Source: CAZAAW01 sp964483325 (lineage in GTDB: Bacteria > Pseudomonadota > Alphaproteobacteria > Rhizobiales > Kaistiaceae). Taken from it: a stretch of DNA of 64,000 bases. Below, in pieces: positions 51,051 to 60,303 of the stretch. Under the pieces are notes generated by a model that had not been told where the DNA came from, did no database searches, and saw only the letters and a program-made list of their open reading frames with translations. The stretch's first letter is position 1. Each line of letters starts with the position of its first letter. The stretch is taken from positions 82,938 to 146,937 of the forward strand of contig CAZAAW010000005.1 of the NCBI GenBank assembly GCA_964483325.1, read 5' to 3'. A program made the position numbers and the translations under genes.

Positions 51051-51560
51051 ATGAGCTGGACCGACGAGCGCGTCGAGTTGCTGAAGAAGATGTGGGCGGA
51101 CGGGCTGTCCGCCAGCCAGATCGCCCATGAGCTGGGCGGCGTGACGCGCAATGCCGTGATCGGCAAGGTGCACCGGCTGAACCTGTCGGGCCGCGTCAAG
51201 CCGGCCGCCCCGTCGCAGGCCCGGCCGCGCCGGCCACGCCCCGCGGCGACAGCCCCGCACCGGCCGCAGCCGCGCCCCGTGGTGGCCGGCAATACCGCCC
51301 TCAAGATCCATGTGCCGGAGCCGGAAGTGCGGCGCGTCGTGGTGCAGGAAGATGTCGTGGTGCCGATCCCGCTGCGCGCCACGATCCTGACGCTAAGCGA
51401 ACACACCTGCAAATGGCCGATCGGCGATCCGGCGGCCGAGGATTTCTGCTTCTGCGGGCACGAGCCGCGGCTTGGCGGCCCCTATTGCGAGTACCACGCC
51501 CGTCTCGCCTACCAGCCGGTCAATGACCGCCGCCGCGACCGGCGCCTGATGGACGCCTGA
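51051..51560 (+). CDS. gcrA: Cell-cycle regulator GcrA
   Basis: A 169-residue GcrA, the alphaproteobacterial regulator that binds sigma-70 and methylated GANTC promoters. The N-terminus MSWTDERVELLKKMWADGL and SQIAHELGGVTRNAVIGKVHRL is diagnostic. The Pro/Arg-rich linker is followed by the conserved C-terminal zinc-like segment EHTCKWPIGDP, FCFCGHEPRLGGPYCEYHARLAY. The frame is intact and of normal length. Multiple GANTC sites upstream fit known methylation control of gcrA. Confidence 0.97.
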   Translation: MSWTDERVELLKKMWADGLSASQIAHELGGVTRNAVIGKVHRLNLSGRVKPAAPSQARPRRPRPAATAPHRPQPRPVVAGNTALKIHVPEPEVRRVVVQEDVVVPIPLRATILTLSEHTCKWPIGDPAAEDFCFCGHEPRLGGPYCEYHARLAYQPVNDRRRDRRLMDA

Positions 51561-51567
51561 GGCGGCT

Positions 51568-52071
51568 TCAGGCAAGGGCGATCAGCGCCGCGACGAGGAT
51601 CGCTACCGCCACCCAGGTGGCGCGGATGCGCAGGCGCCCGTACCAGGGCGCCAGCTGGCCGGCGCCGGCCGCCCAGGCGTCCCAGGCGCCCTGCGCCGCG
51701 AGGCTGGCGGCGAGGATCGCCAGCGCCGGTACCGGCGGCAGCAGCAGGCACAGCCAGCCGATCAGCGCCAGGGCGGCGCCGGCCGGCGCCCACAGGCGCT
51801 GGCGCGTGCCGCTGCGCATGCCGTCGCCCCAGCGGACGCCGGCCGTGAAGGAGAGCGTCACGGCGGCCCAGCCGACGAGCGCTGCCGTCGCCATTGCCGG
51901 CGTGATGGTGCCGGCGCCGCCGGCGAGGAGCACGGCGAGTGCCGCCAGCGGCGGCAGCAGCCAGGCATAGGACAGGCCGGCGGCGAGTGGCGGTGCGCCG
52001 GCAGCGAGGAAAGCCAGCCCGCGCCGCAGGCGGCTCCGCGATGCCGGTCGTCGTCGGTCCACCAGGGCCAC
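51568..52071 (-). CDS. DUF3429-like membrane protein
   Basis: A 167-residue multi-pass membrane protein with five or six helices (LAFLAAGAPPLAAGLSYAWLL, ALAVLLAGGAG, AAVTLSFTAGVRWGDGM, ALALIGWLCLLLPPVPAL, and a C-terminal VAVAILVAALIALA). SFTAGVRWGDGMR is the DUF3429 signature. Function is unknown. It converges on gcrA and is just downstream of the TIGR02186 gene (4 nt), probably in the same minus-strand transcript. Confidence 0.8.
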   Translation of the reverse strand: MALVDRRRPASRSRLRRGLAFLAAGAPPLAAGLSYAWLLPPLAALAVLLAGGAGTITPAMATAALVGWAAVTLSFTAGVRWGDGMRSGTRQRLWAPAGAALALIGWLCLLLPPVPALAILAASLAAQGAWDAWAAGAGQLAPWYGRLRIRATWVAVAILVAALIALA

Positions 52072-52075
52072 GCCT

Positions 52076-52831
52076 TCAATCCCGCCGGAAAATCACGCCC
52101 GCCAGCCAGCCGACGAAGAGCGCGATGACGATCATCGCCAGCGCATAGGCGAAGGAGGCCGAGCGCGACGTCTCGAACATCAGCTGCTCGAAGCCGGTCT
52201 TGGAGATCTCCAGCGAGCGCTCCGTGGAGGCCAGCAGCGATCCGGAGCGGAACAGGAAAACGCCGATCGTGTAAACCCCGACCGGGATATTGGCCGGAAC
52301 CGGCACCGTCGCCTGGAAGAGGCCGGAGCCCGGGCTGGTCACCGTGCCCGCTTCCTCGCTGTAGAGGCCGGCATTCTGCTTGAGGCGGATGAAGGCCTGG
52401 CGGAAATCGCCGGCGCCGGCATCGGCGGGCGCCAGCGACGCGGCAAGGTGCTCCAGCCCGAGGCCGGAGCGCTCCAGCACCAGCGGCGCCGCCATGTCGT
52501 CGAGAGCCCGGCTCGCCTGCAGCGAATAGAAGCTGGGGACGGCCTCGAAGGTGCGGGCGGCGCGATTGATCCAGATGCCGGCGAGCCGGTCCTTGCGCCG
52601 CGTCACCACAGTTTCCGGCGGGCCGCGCATGACGATGACGACGTCATAGTCGCCGCTGCGCGACACGGTTTCGGCGTCGCGCTCGATGGCGCCGAAGACG
52701 GTGATGCCGGTGCCGGTGAAGTTGGAGTTGATCTTCACATTATCGGCCGACAGCGCCACCACCAGGCTCTCCGCCGCGGCGGGTCCGCCGGACGCCAGCA
52801 GCACCGCCAGGGCAGCCGCGGCCGGCCTCAT
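52076..52831 (-). CDS. TIGR02186-family transmembrane protein
   Basis: A 251-residue exported and membrane-anchored protein. A signal peptide (MRPAAAALAVLLASGGPAAA) precedes the TIGR02186 pattern: LVVALSADNVKINSNFTGTGITVFGAI, DVVIVMRGPPETVVTRRKDRLAGIWIN and FIRLKQNAGLYSEE. A C-terminal helix (SFAYALAMIVIALFVGWLAGVIF) anchors it with a large periplasmic domain. The ATG overlaps the upstream TauE/SafE stop (ATGA). The pair is common in alphaproteobacteria; a role in sulfite or organosulfur export is inferred. Confidence 0.88.
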   Translation of the reverse strand: MRPAAAALAVLLASGGPAAAESLVVALSADNVKINSNFTGTGITVFGAIERDAETVSRSGDYDVVIVMRGPPETVVTRRKDRLAGIWINRAARTFEAVPSFYSLQASRALDDMAAPLVLERSGLGLEHLAASLAPADAGAGDFRQAFIRLKQNAGLYSEEAGTVTSPGSGLFQATVPVPANIPVGVYTIGVFLFRSGSLLASTERSLEISKTGFEQLMFETSRSASFAYALAMIVIALFVGWLAGVIFRRD

Positions 52832-53751
52832 AGCTGCGTCTCGATGTCGATCGAGTAGCGCTCGTCGGGCGGCGTCACCAGGTCGACCAGGAAGCGGACG
52901 CCCACCGACAGGACGAGGATCGCCAGCATGGCGCGCAGCGTCTCGCCGCGCAGCACCATCGCCGAGCGTGCCCCGAACTGGGCGCCGATGACGCCGCCGA
53001 CCATCAGCAGCAGCGCCAGCACGGCATCGACCGACTGGTTGGTGATGGCATGCAGGATCGTGGCGACGGTCATCGTGCCGACGATCTGTACCAGCGACGT
53101 ACCGATGACCATGCTGGTCGGCACGCGGAAGAGGTAGATGAGGGCCGGCACCAGCAGGAAGCCGCCGCCGATGCCGAGCAGGGCGCCCATGAAGCCGATG
53201 CCGGCGCCGAGGACCAGCAGCGGGATGAGGCTGATATGCAGGCGCGAGGCCCGGAAGCGCACCTTGAACGGCAGGGCGGCCGCCCAGCGGCGCTGCCGCG
53301 GCCGGCGCAGCGGCGCCGGGCGCCCGCGCCGCGCGTTGATGATGGTGCGCACCGATTCCACCAGCATCAGCGCGCCGATGCCGCCGAGAAAGGTGACGTA
53401 GGCGACGGCGATGAAGAAATCGAGGAGGCCTGCCCGTCGCAGCAGGCTGAAGACCTCGACGCCGAGCGCCGATCCGACGATGCCGGCCGACATCAGCACC
53501 AGCGCCAGTTTCACGTCGAGCGACCGCCGGCGCCAGTAGGCGATCGCCCCGGAGGCCGAGGAAGCGACGACCTGCGACGACACGGTGCCGACCGCGACCG
53601 CCGTCGGCACGCCGGAGAAAATCAGCAGCGGCGTCAGCAGGAAGCCGCCGCCGACCCCGAGCAGCCCCGAAATGAAGCCGATCGCCGCCCCCATGCCGAG
53701 GATGATCAGCACGTTGACGGGGATTTCGGCGATGGGGAGATAAAGCTGCAC
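52828..53751 (-). CDS. TauE/SafE-family anion exporter
   Basis: A 307-residue membrane protein with two homologous halves: IILGMGAAIGFISGLLGVGGGFLLTPLL and LLVLGAGIGFMGALLGIGGGFLLVP, each carrying the GGG-containing TauE/SafE signature, with about eight or nine helices. SSQVVASSASGAIAYWRRRSLD is conserved in the family. Members export sulfite, sulfoacetate or similar anions. It is co-transcribed with the TIGR02186 gene. Starts at a GTG at 53751. Confidence 0.92.
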   Translation of the reverse strand: MQLYLPIAEIPVNVLIILGMGAAIGFISGLLGVGGGFLLTPLLIFSGVPTAVAVGTVSSQVVASSASGAIAYWRRRSLDVKLALVLMSAGIVGSALGVEVFSLLRRAGLLDFFIAVAYVTFLGGIGALMLVESVRTIINARRGRPAPLRRPRQRRWAAALPFKVRFRASRLHISLIPLLVLGAGIGFMGALLGIGGGFLLVPALIYLFRVPTSMVIGTSLVQIVGTMTVATILHAITNQSVDAVLALLLMVGGVIGAQFGARSAMVLRGETLRAMLAILVLSVGVRFLVDLVTPPDERYSIDIETQL

Positions 53752-53864
53752 GGACAGGCTCGGAGGTCACGGCCGCGCGGCCATCCGCGTCCCCTGCGGA
53801 TGCCGCGCCGGGATAGAGCTTGCCGCGGCGCCGCTTGTCAACGCCGGGGCGGCCCGAGCACGCT

Positions 53865-56800
53865 TCAGGCGCGGCCGCCGTCCGGGGCCGCGACGCTGTT
53901 GGCGGCGGCCAGCGGCGTGCGCGGGTGGAAGGCGCTGACCGCGGCGCGGGCGGCGGCGATCTGGCCGGCCGTCAGGGCGGCGGCGACGGCATCGCGCCGG
54001 GCGCCGGCGTCGGTGTCGCCCTGCGCCGCGGCAAGGGCGAACCATTTGTAGGACTGCACCAGGTCCTGCGCCGTGCCGATGCCGCGCGCATAGATGACGC
54101 CGAGATTGTACTGGCTGTCCTTGACGCCGTGCTCGGCAGCGGCGGTGAACCAGCGTAGCGCCCCGGCGGGATCGGCGCTGGCGCCTTCGCCGAGCAGCAC
54201 CGCCAGATTGTGCATCGCCTGGACATTGCCCTGTTCGGCGGCCTTGCGGTACCAGCCGAGCGCCAGGCCGCGATCGGCGGCGACACCCTGGCCGCGCTCG
54301 TAGAGATTGCCGAGGCGGTATTGCGCCAGGGCAAGGCCCTGTTCGGCGGCGCGCTCATACCAGGTGGCGGCGGCGGCCGGATCGCGTGGCGCGTCGCGGC
54401 CTTCGGCATAGCGCGACGCCACCTCGAACAGCGCCGCGGCGTCGCCGGCCGCTGCGGCCTCCTTGAGGCTTTGAGGACCGATAGGCGGCACCGGGCCGGA
54501 CAGGTCCTCCAGCGGCCCGCCCATACCGCCCTCCACCTCGATACTGTCGTCGACGGCCTGGAAGCGTCCGACAAGGGCATCCGCCGTCGGCATCGGGCGC
54601 AGATGGAACCGGGCCGCCGGCAACTGCGGCGGGCCGAAGGCAAGGGCATCGCCGCCAGGACCAGCAGGCGGCCGCGCGGCGGCCGCTGCATCGCGCGTCG
54701 TGTCCGGCTGGGCGGACGGCGTATCGAGGAAAGCCGGCACCGCGCCGGTCTCCCCGGTTGCCGCCGGCGTCGCGGCGATCTGCTCCGGCGCCGCATCGCC
54801 GCCGAGGAAGCGCACGGCGGCGATCGCTAGGACAACGGCGGCGGCCGCCATGAGGAGAGAATTGCGGCCGCGCAGGGCGCGGCCGAGGCGCGATAGCGGT
54901 CCGCCCTTGTCGTCCGGCGGCTCGGCCGGCGCCGAGGACCGGCCGGCCGCCGTTTCGGCGGCTGCTGCCTGGGCGGCGCGGCGTGCGGCTGCGATGAAGT
55001 CGGCCTTGCGGTCGCGGATGTCGGCGGCGCGCTCGGCTGCCGGCAGCGGCCGGCCGGAACCCGGCTCCAGCGGCCGGTAGTCCTCCGGCTCGGCGGTCGC
55101 GGTGCGCGACCAGCCGGATGCCTCCCGCCGCCGCGCCAGGTGACGCGGCAGGTCGTCGCCGGCGGACGGTCCCTGGCGAGTTTCGTCCTCCAGGCGGGCG
55201 AGGCGGCGGACGATCTGGTCGAGCGTGTCGTGCACCGCCTCCAGCGTCTCGTGGCTGCGCTGCTGGTTGTTTTCGGCGGCATCCTGCAGGCGGCGCAGGT
55301 CCTCCTTGAGCGCGGCGACCAGCGGTGTGTCGTCCGGCCGCCGTCCGAGGGTGTCGGCAAGTTCGCGCACCGCGTCGCGGGCCGCAGCCTGCACGGCGTC
55401 GAGCGATTCGCGCCGCGTGTCGGCAAGGGCGCCCTCCAGCCGGCGCAGGTTGCGCTCGACATCGCCGAAGGCGGCAGGAACGGCGCCGGTATCCTCAAGG
55501 CGCGCAGCCAGAGCCCCGACCTGGCGTTCCAGCTCCTCGATGCTGTCGCGCGTCGGTTCGGCCTGTTCGAGGCGGTCGGCGAGGGCGCCGACCTGCCGCT
55601 CCAGCAGGGCGAGCTGTTCCTGGCTGCGCGGATCGGCAAGGCCGGTCTCGAGTCGGCGGGCGAGCACTGCCATCTGCCGCTCCAGGTCGGCCAGCGTTGC
55701 CGGCAGGTCGAGCGGCGTGACGGCATCGAGACGCGCCGCCAGCGCCTCGATCTGGCGATCGATGCCGGCGGCCAGCGTCCGGGCGCTCTCGGCGTGAATG
55801 CGGCGCAGGGCGGCGATCTCGCCGGCCATGGTTTCGAGAGCCGCGGCGGGCGGCTCGCGGCGCTGGTCGGCCACCGGTTCAAGCCGCGCCACGATCTCTT
55901 CCAGCCGCTCCAGCAGGCCGGCGACGAGATCGGCGCGCGGCGCCTCGGCCAGCGACGCCTCGAGGCGCGCCGACAGATCGGCAAGGCGCTGCTCGACCCG
56001 CTGCACGCCCGGGTCCTCGGCCTCGCTGGTGAGATTGTAGAGCCCCTTCATCGCCAGCCGGATCTGCGCCAGCTCGCCGCCGAGCGACTGCAGCGCATCG
56101 AGGCGGGCACTGAGCTCGCCGAGAAGGTTTTCCGGCCCCGGCCGGTCGAAGGCGGCAAGGCGCTGCGACAGGCGGTCGATCTCGCTGGCCAGTGCATCGA
56201 GCCGGTTCTGATCGGGGAGGCGGCGGGCGAGGAGGTCGAGGCGCTCGATGATATGGGCGTAGCCCGCTTCCAGCGTCGACAGGGCCGCCTCGCTGGCCGT
56301 GCTGTCCAGCGCCTCGCGCAGGTCGGCGATCTGGTCGCCGAGCGCGCCGATGCGGTCGTCGTCGCTGGCCAGCCGGGCCTCCTGGGCATCGAGCCGGCGG
56401 GCAATGGCGGTGAACGCGTCGCTGTCGGCGGGCCGTGCGTCGCCGCGCGACAGGCCACCGACGGCCTTGCGCAGGTCTGCAAGGGCTGCCGCGACGGCGT
56501 CCATCTCGCGCGTCCGTGCCTCGTCCTCCAGCGGCGCCGGCCGGGACGAGGCCCGCGTCTCGCCGTCGATGAAGCGCTGGCGCGAGACGATTTCGCTGAT
56601 GGCGGCCTCCAGGTCGCTGCGCTGCCGCTCCAGCGCCTGCGGCCTTTCCGCCGTCGCGCCGCCGGTCCGGCGGGGGTCGAACAGACGCGAGGCATAGCCG
56701 GAGAGGCGGTTGCCGAGGGCATCGCGCTCCTCGTCGGCGGCGGCCGCGGCCGACAGCGGAGCGGGGCGCCGCTCGTGCAGGGAAGCCGGATTCCGCGGCG

Positions 56801-57110
56801 CCTCGTCCGGGCGTCCGATGCGCCGCTCGATGTCCCGCAGCGACGGGCCGGAGGCGGGCGTATGCCGCGCCTGCAGGGCGTCGATGCGCTCGCGCAGCGC
56901 CGTCAGCCGCGCGCCGGCGTCGGGGACAGGCGGTGGCGCCTCGCTTCGGGCGCGCACCGGGCGGGCGGCAAGGCGATCGAGGCGGGCGGCGATATCGTCG
57001 AGGCGGAGGGTGAGGGCGTCCCTGTCCCGCGAGGGCGCTGGCTCAAAGGCGCCAGCCGACGGACGTTCGTGACGTCCATGGCTTTGCGGCCAATCGTCCC
57101 CTGGATGCAT
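53865..57110 (-). CDS. PodJ-like coiled-coil protein with SEL1 repeats
   Basis: A 1081-residue polarity/cell-wall-associated protein. Residues 30-700 are long coiled coils. A basic/Pro region leads to a single transmembrane helix near 780-800 (NSLLMAAAAVVLAIAAVRFLGG). A linker follows, then four SEL1 repeats at about 900-1050 (ALFEVASRYAEGRDAP, ALAQYRLGNLYERGQGV, AMHNLAVLLGEGAS, SQYNLGVIYARGIGTAQDL). This order resembles PodJ localisation factors and their periplasmic SEL1 part. The ATG at 57110 is used. A CtrA-like box lies about 100 nt upstream. Confidence 0.87.
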   Translation of the reverse strand: MHPGDDWPQSHGRHERPSAGAFEPAPSRDRDALTLRLDDIAARLDRLAARPVRARSEAPPPVPDAGARLTALRERIDALQARHTPASGPSLRDIERRIGRPDEAPRNPASLHERRPAPLSAAAAADEERDALGNRLSGYASRLFDPRRTGGATAERPQALERQRSDLEAAISEIVSRQRFIDGETRASSRPAPLEDEARTREMDAVAAALADLRKAVGGLSRGDARPADSDAFTAIARRLDAQEARLASDDDRIGALGDQIADLREALDSTASEAALSTLEAGYAHIIERLDLLARRLPDQNRLDALASEIDRLSQRLAAFDRPGPENLLGELSARLDALQSLGGELAQIRLAMKGLYNLTSEAEDPGVQRVEQRLADLSARLEASLAEAPRADLVAGLLERLEEIVARLEPVADQRREPPAAALETMAGEIAALRRIHAESARTLAAGIDRQIEALAARLDAVTPLDLPATLADLERQMAVLARRLETGLADPRSQEQLALLERQVGALADRLEQAEPTRDSIEELERQVGALAARLEDTGAVPAAFGDVERNLRRLEGALADTRRESLDAVQAAARDAVRELADTLGRRPDDTPLVAALKEDLRRLQDAAENNQQRSHETLEAVHDTLDQIVRRLARLEDETRQGPSAGDDLPRHLARRREASGWSRTATAEPEDYRPLEPGSGRPLPAAERAADIRDRKADFIAAARRAAQAAAAETAAGRSSAPAEPPDDKGGPLSRLGRALRGRNSLLMAAAAVVLAIAAVRFLGGDAAPEQIAATPAATGETGAVPAFLDTPSAQPDTTRDAAAAARPPAGPGGDALAFGPPQLPAARFHLRPMPTADALVGRFQAVDDSIEVEGGMGGPLEDLSGPVPPIGPQSLKEAAAAGDAAALFEVASRYAEGRDAPRDPAAAATWYERAAEQGLALAQYRLGNLYERGQGVAADRGLALGWYRKAAEQGNVQAMHNLAVLLGEGASADPAGALRWFTAAAEHGVKDSQYNLGVIYARGIGTAQDLVQSYKWFALAAAQGDTDAGARRDAVAAALTAGQIAAARAAVSAFHPRTPLAAANSVAAPDGGRA

Positions 57111-57210
57111 CTTCCCGCCCTTCCCCGCGGCCTGTGTTCCGTCCCGCCGGCCGTCGAAAAACGGGCAGGAATCAGCCTTCCGCATGGGAGATCACAGTTC
57201 GGGCAACATG

Positions 57211-57226
57211 GTAAACAAGAGGTTAA
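57211..57226 (-). promoter_or_regulatory. CtrA-like box upstream of the PodJ-like gene
   Basis: On the minus strand TTAA-N7-TTTAC, one mismatch from the CtrA consensus TTAA-N7-TTAAC. It is centred about 108 nt before the ATG at 57110. Confidence 0.4.
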
Positions 57227-57368
57227 TCCGGCTTTTCCACCGCTCTCCCGCCTAAGGCGGCCGGCGCGTCCCTTTGCCAGGCACTGCGTCGCCGCCGCAG
57301 CCGCATGATCGGGCTGGACAAGCGTCGCCACTCGGGCATTTATTCCTGTCCGACCGATGAGAATCTCC

Positions 57369-57998
57369 ATGCTGTCTCATTCGCGCATCTGGGAAGCGAT
57401 CGACCGGCTTGCGGCGCAGAACTCGCTGACGCCGTCGGGCCTTGCCCGCCGCGCCGGGCTCGACCCGACGACCTTCAACCGCTCCAAGCGCCTGGCCGCC
57501 GACGGCCGGCCGCGCTGGCCGTCGACGGAGAGCATCGCCAAGATCCTGGAGGCGACGCGGTCCCAGGCGGAGGATTTCTTCGCCCTGCTCGGGGAGGCGC
57601 GCTCGCCCGTCAGGCGCGCCGTGCCGCTCCTCGGCCTGGCGCAGGCCGGCAGCGGCGGCTTCTTTGACGATGCCGGCTTTCCGGCCGGCGAAGGCTGGGA
57701 GGAGGTCCATTTCCCGGCCGCCGGCACCGACCCTGTCTATGCCCTGGAAGTGGCCGGCGACAGCATGCAGCCGCTCTATCGCGACGGCGACGTCATCATT
57801 GTGTCGCCGACCGCCCCGGTGCGGCGCGGCGACAGGGTGGTGGTGCGCACGCGCGGCGGCGAAGTCATGGCCAAGGTGCTGGAACGGCGCACGACCCGCA
57901 GCGTCGAGCTGCTGTCGCTCAATCCGGCCCACGAAAACCGCACCTTCAAGCTGACTGACCTCGACTGGATGGCGCGGATCATCTGGGCCAGCCAGTGA
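57369..57998 (+). CDS. S24/LexA-like HTH regulator
   Basis: A 209-residue protein with an N-terminal helix-turn-helix (IWEAIDRLAAQNSLTPSGLARRAGLDPTTFNRSKR over ~8-42) and a C-terminal S24 domain. The catalytic serine is in AGDSMQPLYRDGD and the lysine in EVMAKVLERR. The Ala-Gly cleavage site of LexA is not obvious (AQAGSGG is a candidate), so it may be a non-cleaving repressor. The ATG at 57369 gives MLSHSRIWE as in homologues; 57357 is an alternative. Its stop overlaps the next GTG start. Confidence 0.87.
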   Translation: MLSHSRIWEAIDRLAAQNSLTPSGLARRAGLDPTTFNRSKRLAADGRPRWPSTESIAKILEATRSQAEDFFALLGEARSPVRRAVPLLGLAQAGSGGFFDDAGFPAGEGWEEVHFPAAGTDPVYALEVAGDSMQPLYRDGDVIIVSPTAPVRRGDRVVVRTRGGEVMAKVLERRTTRSVELLSLNPAHENRTFKLTDLDWMARIIWASQ

Positions 57999-58909
57999 AA
58001 CCGACGCTGACGCCGACGGTCATCGGCCTCCTGACGCTCGGCGTCGTGGCGACGGCCCTCGCCCTTGCCCTGCCGCATGGTCCGCCCGCCGCACCGCAGC
58101 CGCCGCCCCTGGCGGCCGAGTTTGCCGCGCCCGACCGGACCGAGACCGGAGCGGTCGGCCGTGCCGCCCTGCCGCGCCTCGAGGTGCCGGTCGACCTGCC
58201 TGAACCGGACCTGCCCGAAGCGGACCCGCCCGCCAGGGAAAAGCCGGAGACGGAGGGCACGGCGCTGATCCCCGACCCGCTGCCGGATGGGCGCCGCGCC
58301 GACGACGCGCCGCCACGCGATACCGCGGCGATCCGGCTGGCGGAAATCGCCGCACCCGAACCGCCGGCCACGCCGGCGCCGGAAGCGGAGATGGTGGCGC
58401 CGGCGGTGCGCGACGTCACGGCGCCCGGCATGACGCCGGGGCCGCGGATCGACCGGCCGATGGTGCGCCAGCCGGTTCCCGAGCCGCCGCCGCTACCGCC
58501 GCGCTGGCGGCGCTTCTTCGGCGTTGTCGCCGTCGATGCCGGCACGCTCGATCTCGGGCCGCGGCGGCTGAAGCTGGCCGGCATCGCCGCGCCGGCCGCC
58601 GATGCCGACTGCACGCCGGACGCAGCGCCGTCCTGGCCCTGCGGCCGCGCCGCGCTCACCGCCTTCCGCCTGTTCCTGCGCAGCCGGGCGATCGAATGCT
58701 TCCTGCCGCCGGAGACGCTGGACGACCCGGTGGTCGGACCCTGCCGGCTCGGCGAGACGGACCTGGCGAACTGGCTGGTGGCGCAGGGCTGGGCCGAGCC
58801 GGCGGCGACGGCACCGGAGGAACTGCGGCTGGCAGCGGCGCGGGCGAGCTGCAGCGGCGCCGGCATCTGGCGCGGCCGGGCATCCGGTGACTGCCCGGCG
58901 ACGCCGTAG
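57995..58909 (+). CDS. Membrane-anchored degenerate thermonuclease-like protein
   Basis: A 304-residue protein starting with GTG overlapping the S24 stop. One N-terminal transmembrane helix (VIGLLTLGVVATALALAL) is followed by a Pro/Ala/Glu-rich linker to about 165 and an SNase-like fold: RRLKLAGIAAPAADADC, RAALTAFRLFLRSRAIECF and ANWLVAQGWAEP. The catalytic Arg/Glu positions of SNase around GID are changed (GIAAPA), and no DPYGR is present, so nuclease activity is unlikely. Coupled to the S24 regulator. Confidence 0.75.
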   Translation: MKPTLTPTVIGLLTLGVVATALALALPHGPPAAPQPPPLAAEFAAPDRTETGAVGRAALPRLEVPVDLPEPDLPEADPPAREKPETEGTALIPDPLPDGRRADDAPPRDTAAIRLAEIAAPEPPATPAPEAEMVAPAVRDVTAPGMTPGPRIDRPMVRQPVPEPPPLPPRWRRFFGVVAVDAGTLDLGPRRLKLAGIAAPAADADCTPDAAPSWPCGRAALTAFRLFLRSRAIECFLPPETLDDPVVGPCRLGETDLANWLVAQGWAEPAATAPEELRLAAARASCSGAGIWRGRASGDCPATP

Positions 58910-58910
58910 C

Positions 58911-59696
58911 TCAGGCGACGTCGCGCTGGCGTCCGTTCAGCGGATTGTCCGGGTTCCAGCGATAGGCGATGGTCTGGAAGCGCATGCCGCGCCCGTCGAA
59001 CAGCAGCAGCCGGCCGACAAGCTCGCTCTCCATGCCGACGATCTCCTTCACAACCTCGAGGGCCTGCAGCGTGCCGATGGTGCCGGTGACGGCGCCGAGC
59101 ACGCCGGCGATGGCGCAGGTCGGCACCAGCCCGTCCGGCGGCGGCGCCGGGAAGAGGCAGCGATAGGTCGGGTTGGGCTGGCCGTTCGGCCCCGTCGCAT
59201 AGGGCTTGAGGACCGTCAGCGATCCATCGAAGGTCGCCACCGCGCCGGTCACCAGCGGCTTGCGGGCGCGGAAGCAGGCGTCGGAGATGAGGTAGCGCGC
59301 GTCGAAATTGTCGGTGCAGTCGGCGACGATGTCGTATTGCGCCACGAGGCGGTCGACATTCGTCTCGTCGAGCGCGAAGGGGTAGGTTTCCACCGCGACA
59401 TGCGGATTGAGGCGGGCGATGCCGTCCCTGGCGCTGTCGACCTTGAGCCGGCCGACCGCCGCCGTATCGTGGATGACCTGGCGCTGCAGGTTGCTGAGGC
59501 TGACGACGTCGTGGTCGATGATGCCGATGGTGCCGACGCCGGCGGCCGCGCAATATTGCAGCACCGGCACGCCGAGGCCGCCGGCGCCGATGACAAGCAG
59601 CCGCGCCGCCTTCAGCTTCTGCTGGCCCGGACCGCCGATATCGGCGAGCACCAGGTGGCGGGCGTAGCGTTCGATTTCTTCGTCGGAAAGATCCAT
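58911..59696 (-). CDS. MoeB/ThiF-like adenylyltransferase
   Basis: A 261-residue E1-like enzyme: ATP site GAGGLGVPVLQYCAAAGVG, VVSLSNLQRQVIH, and DNFDARYLISDACF with the catalytic-region arginine. MoeB activates MoaD for molybdopterin synthesis; ThiF/HesA act on other sulfur carriers. The zinc CxxC pairs of MoeB are missing (only PTYRC remains, and the C-terminus has no CxxC), so the exact partner is uncertain. It converges on the SNase-like gene with a 1-nt gap. Confidence 0.88.
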   Translation of the reverse strand: MDLSDEEIERYARHLVLADIGGPGQQKLKAARLLVIGAGGLGVPVLQYCAAAGVGTIGIIDHDVVSLSNLQRQVIHDTAAVGRLKVDSARDGIARLNPHVAVETYPFALDETNVDRLVAQYDIVADCTDNFDARYLISDACFRARKPLVTGAVATFDGSLTVLKPYATGPNGQPNPTYRCLFPAPPPDGLVPTCAIAGVLGAVTGTIGTLQALEVVKEIVGMESELVGRLLLFDGRGMRFQTIAYRWNPDNPLNGRQRDVA

Positions 59697-59733
59697 GGCG
59701 CCAGTCTAGTCGGCGGCCGGCAAGAGAGAAAGC

Positions 59734-60303
59734 ATGATCGACGGATACAGTCTCGAGGGACACGCGCTCGTCTCGGCCAATGATTGCATCGCCGATGTCG
59801 ACGGCCAGACGCCGCCGCAGCTGCGCCACGAGGAGGACTGGCGGCGCTTCCAGACCGCCCTCGACGCGGCGGCGATCGTCGTCGTCGGCCGCCTGTCGCA
59901 TGAAGCCAATCCCAATGTGCGGCAGCGCCGCCGCCTGATCCTGTCCTCCTCCGCCGCCGGCCTCGAGCGGCGCGAGGACGGCTGGTGGTGGAATCCGGCG
60001 ACGATGCCGCTGGAGGCGGCGCTGGCGCTGGCGGCGCCGGATGGCGGCACGGTGGCCGTGCCGGGCGGACGGCTGGTATTCGACTATTTCCTCGGCGTCG
60101 GCTTCGACGCCTTCCACCTGTCGCGCCTGCCGGCGGTCAGCCTGCCGGGCGGCGTTCCGGTCTTTTCCGCCTGCGCCAACGGGACGGCAGCGGCCACGGT
60201 GCTGCGCCATGCCGGCCTGGTGCCGGCGGCGGCCGAGCGCGCCGGCCAGCGCGGCGAGCTCGTCATCGAGAGGTGGCGGATGGCGGGCGGACGGGCGTCA
60301 TGA
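59734..60303 (+). CDS. Dihydrofolate-reductase-like protein
   Basis: A 189-residue DHFR/RibD-type fold: GHALVSANDCIADVDGQTP, LDAAAIVVVGRLSHEANPN, RRLILSSSAAG and GGTVAVPGGRLVFDYFL. Family members reduce folate or pyrimidine-like substrates with NADPH, but this subgroup is uncharacterised. Its stop overlaps the MmcQ/YjbR ATG (ATGA), so the two are coupled. It is divergent from the MoeB-like gene. Confidence 0.85.
   Translation: MIDGYSLEGHALVSANDCIADVDGQTPPQLRHEEDWRRFQTALDAAAIVVVGRLSHEANPNVRQRRRLILSSSAAGLERREDGWWWNPATMPLEAALALAAPDGGTVAVPGGRLVFDYFLGVGFDAFHLSRLPAVSLPGGVPVFSACANGTAAATVLRHAGLVPAAAERAGQRGELVIERWRMAGGRAS

Noticed and set aside
55140..57308. 722-codon frame antisense to the PodJ-like gene
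   Set aside because: Shadow of coiled-coil coding DNA.
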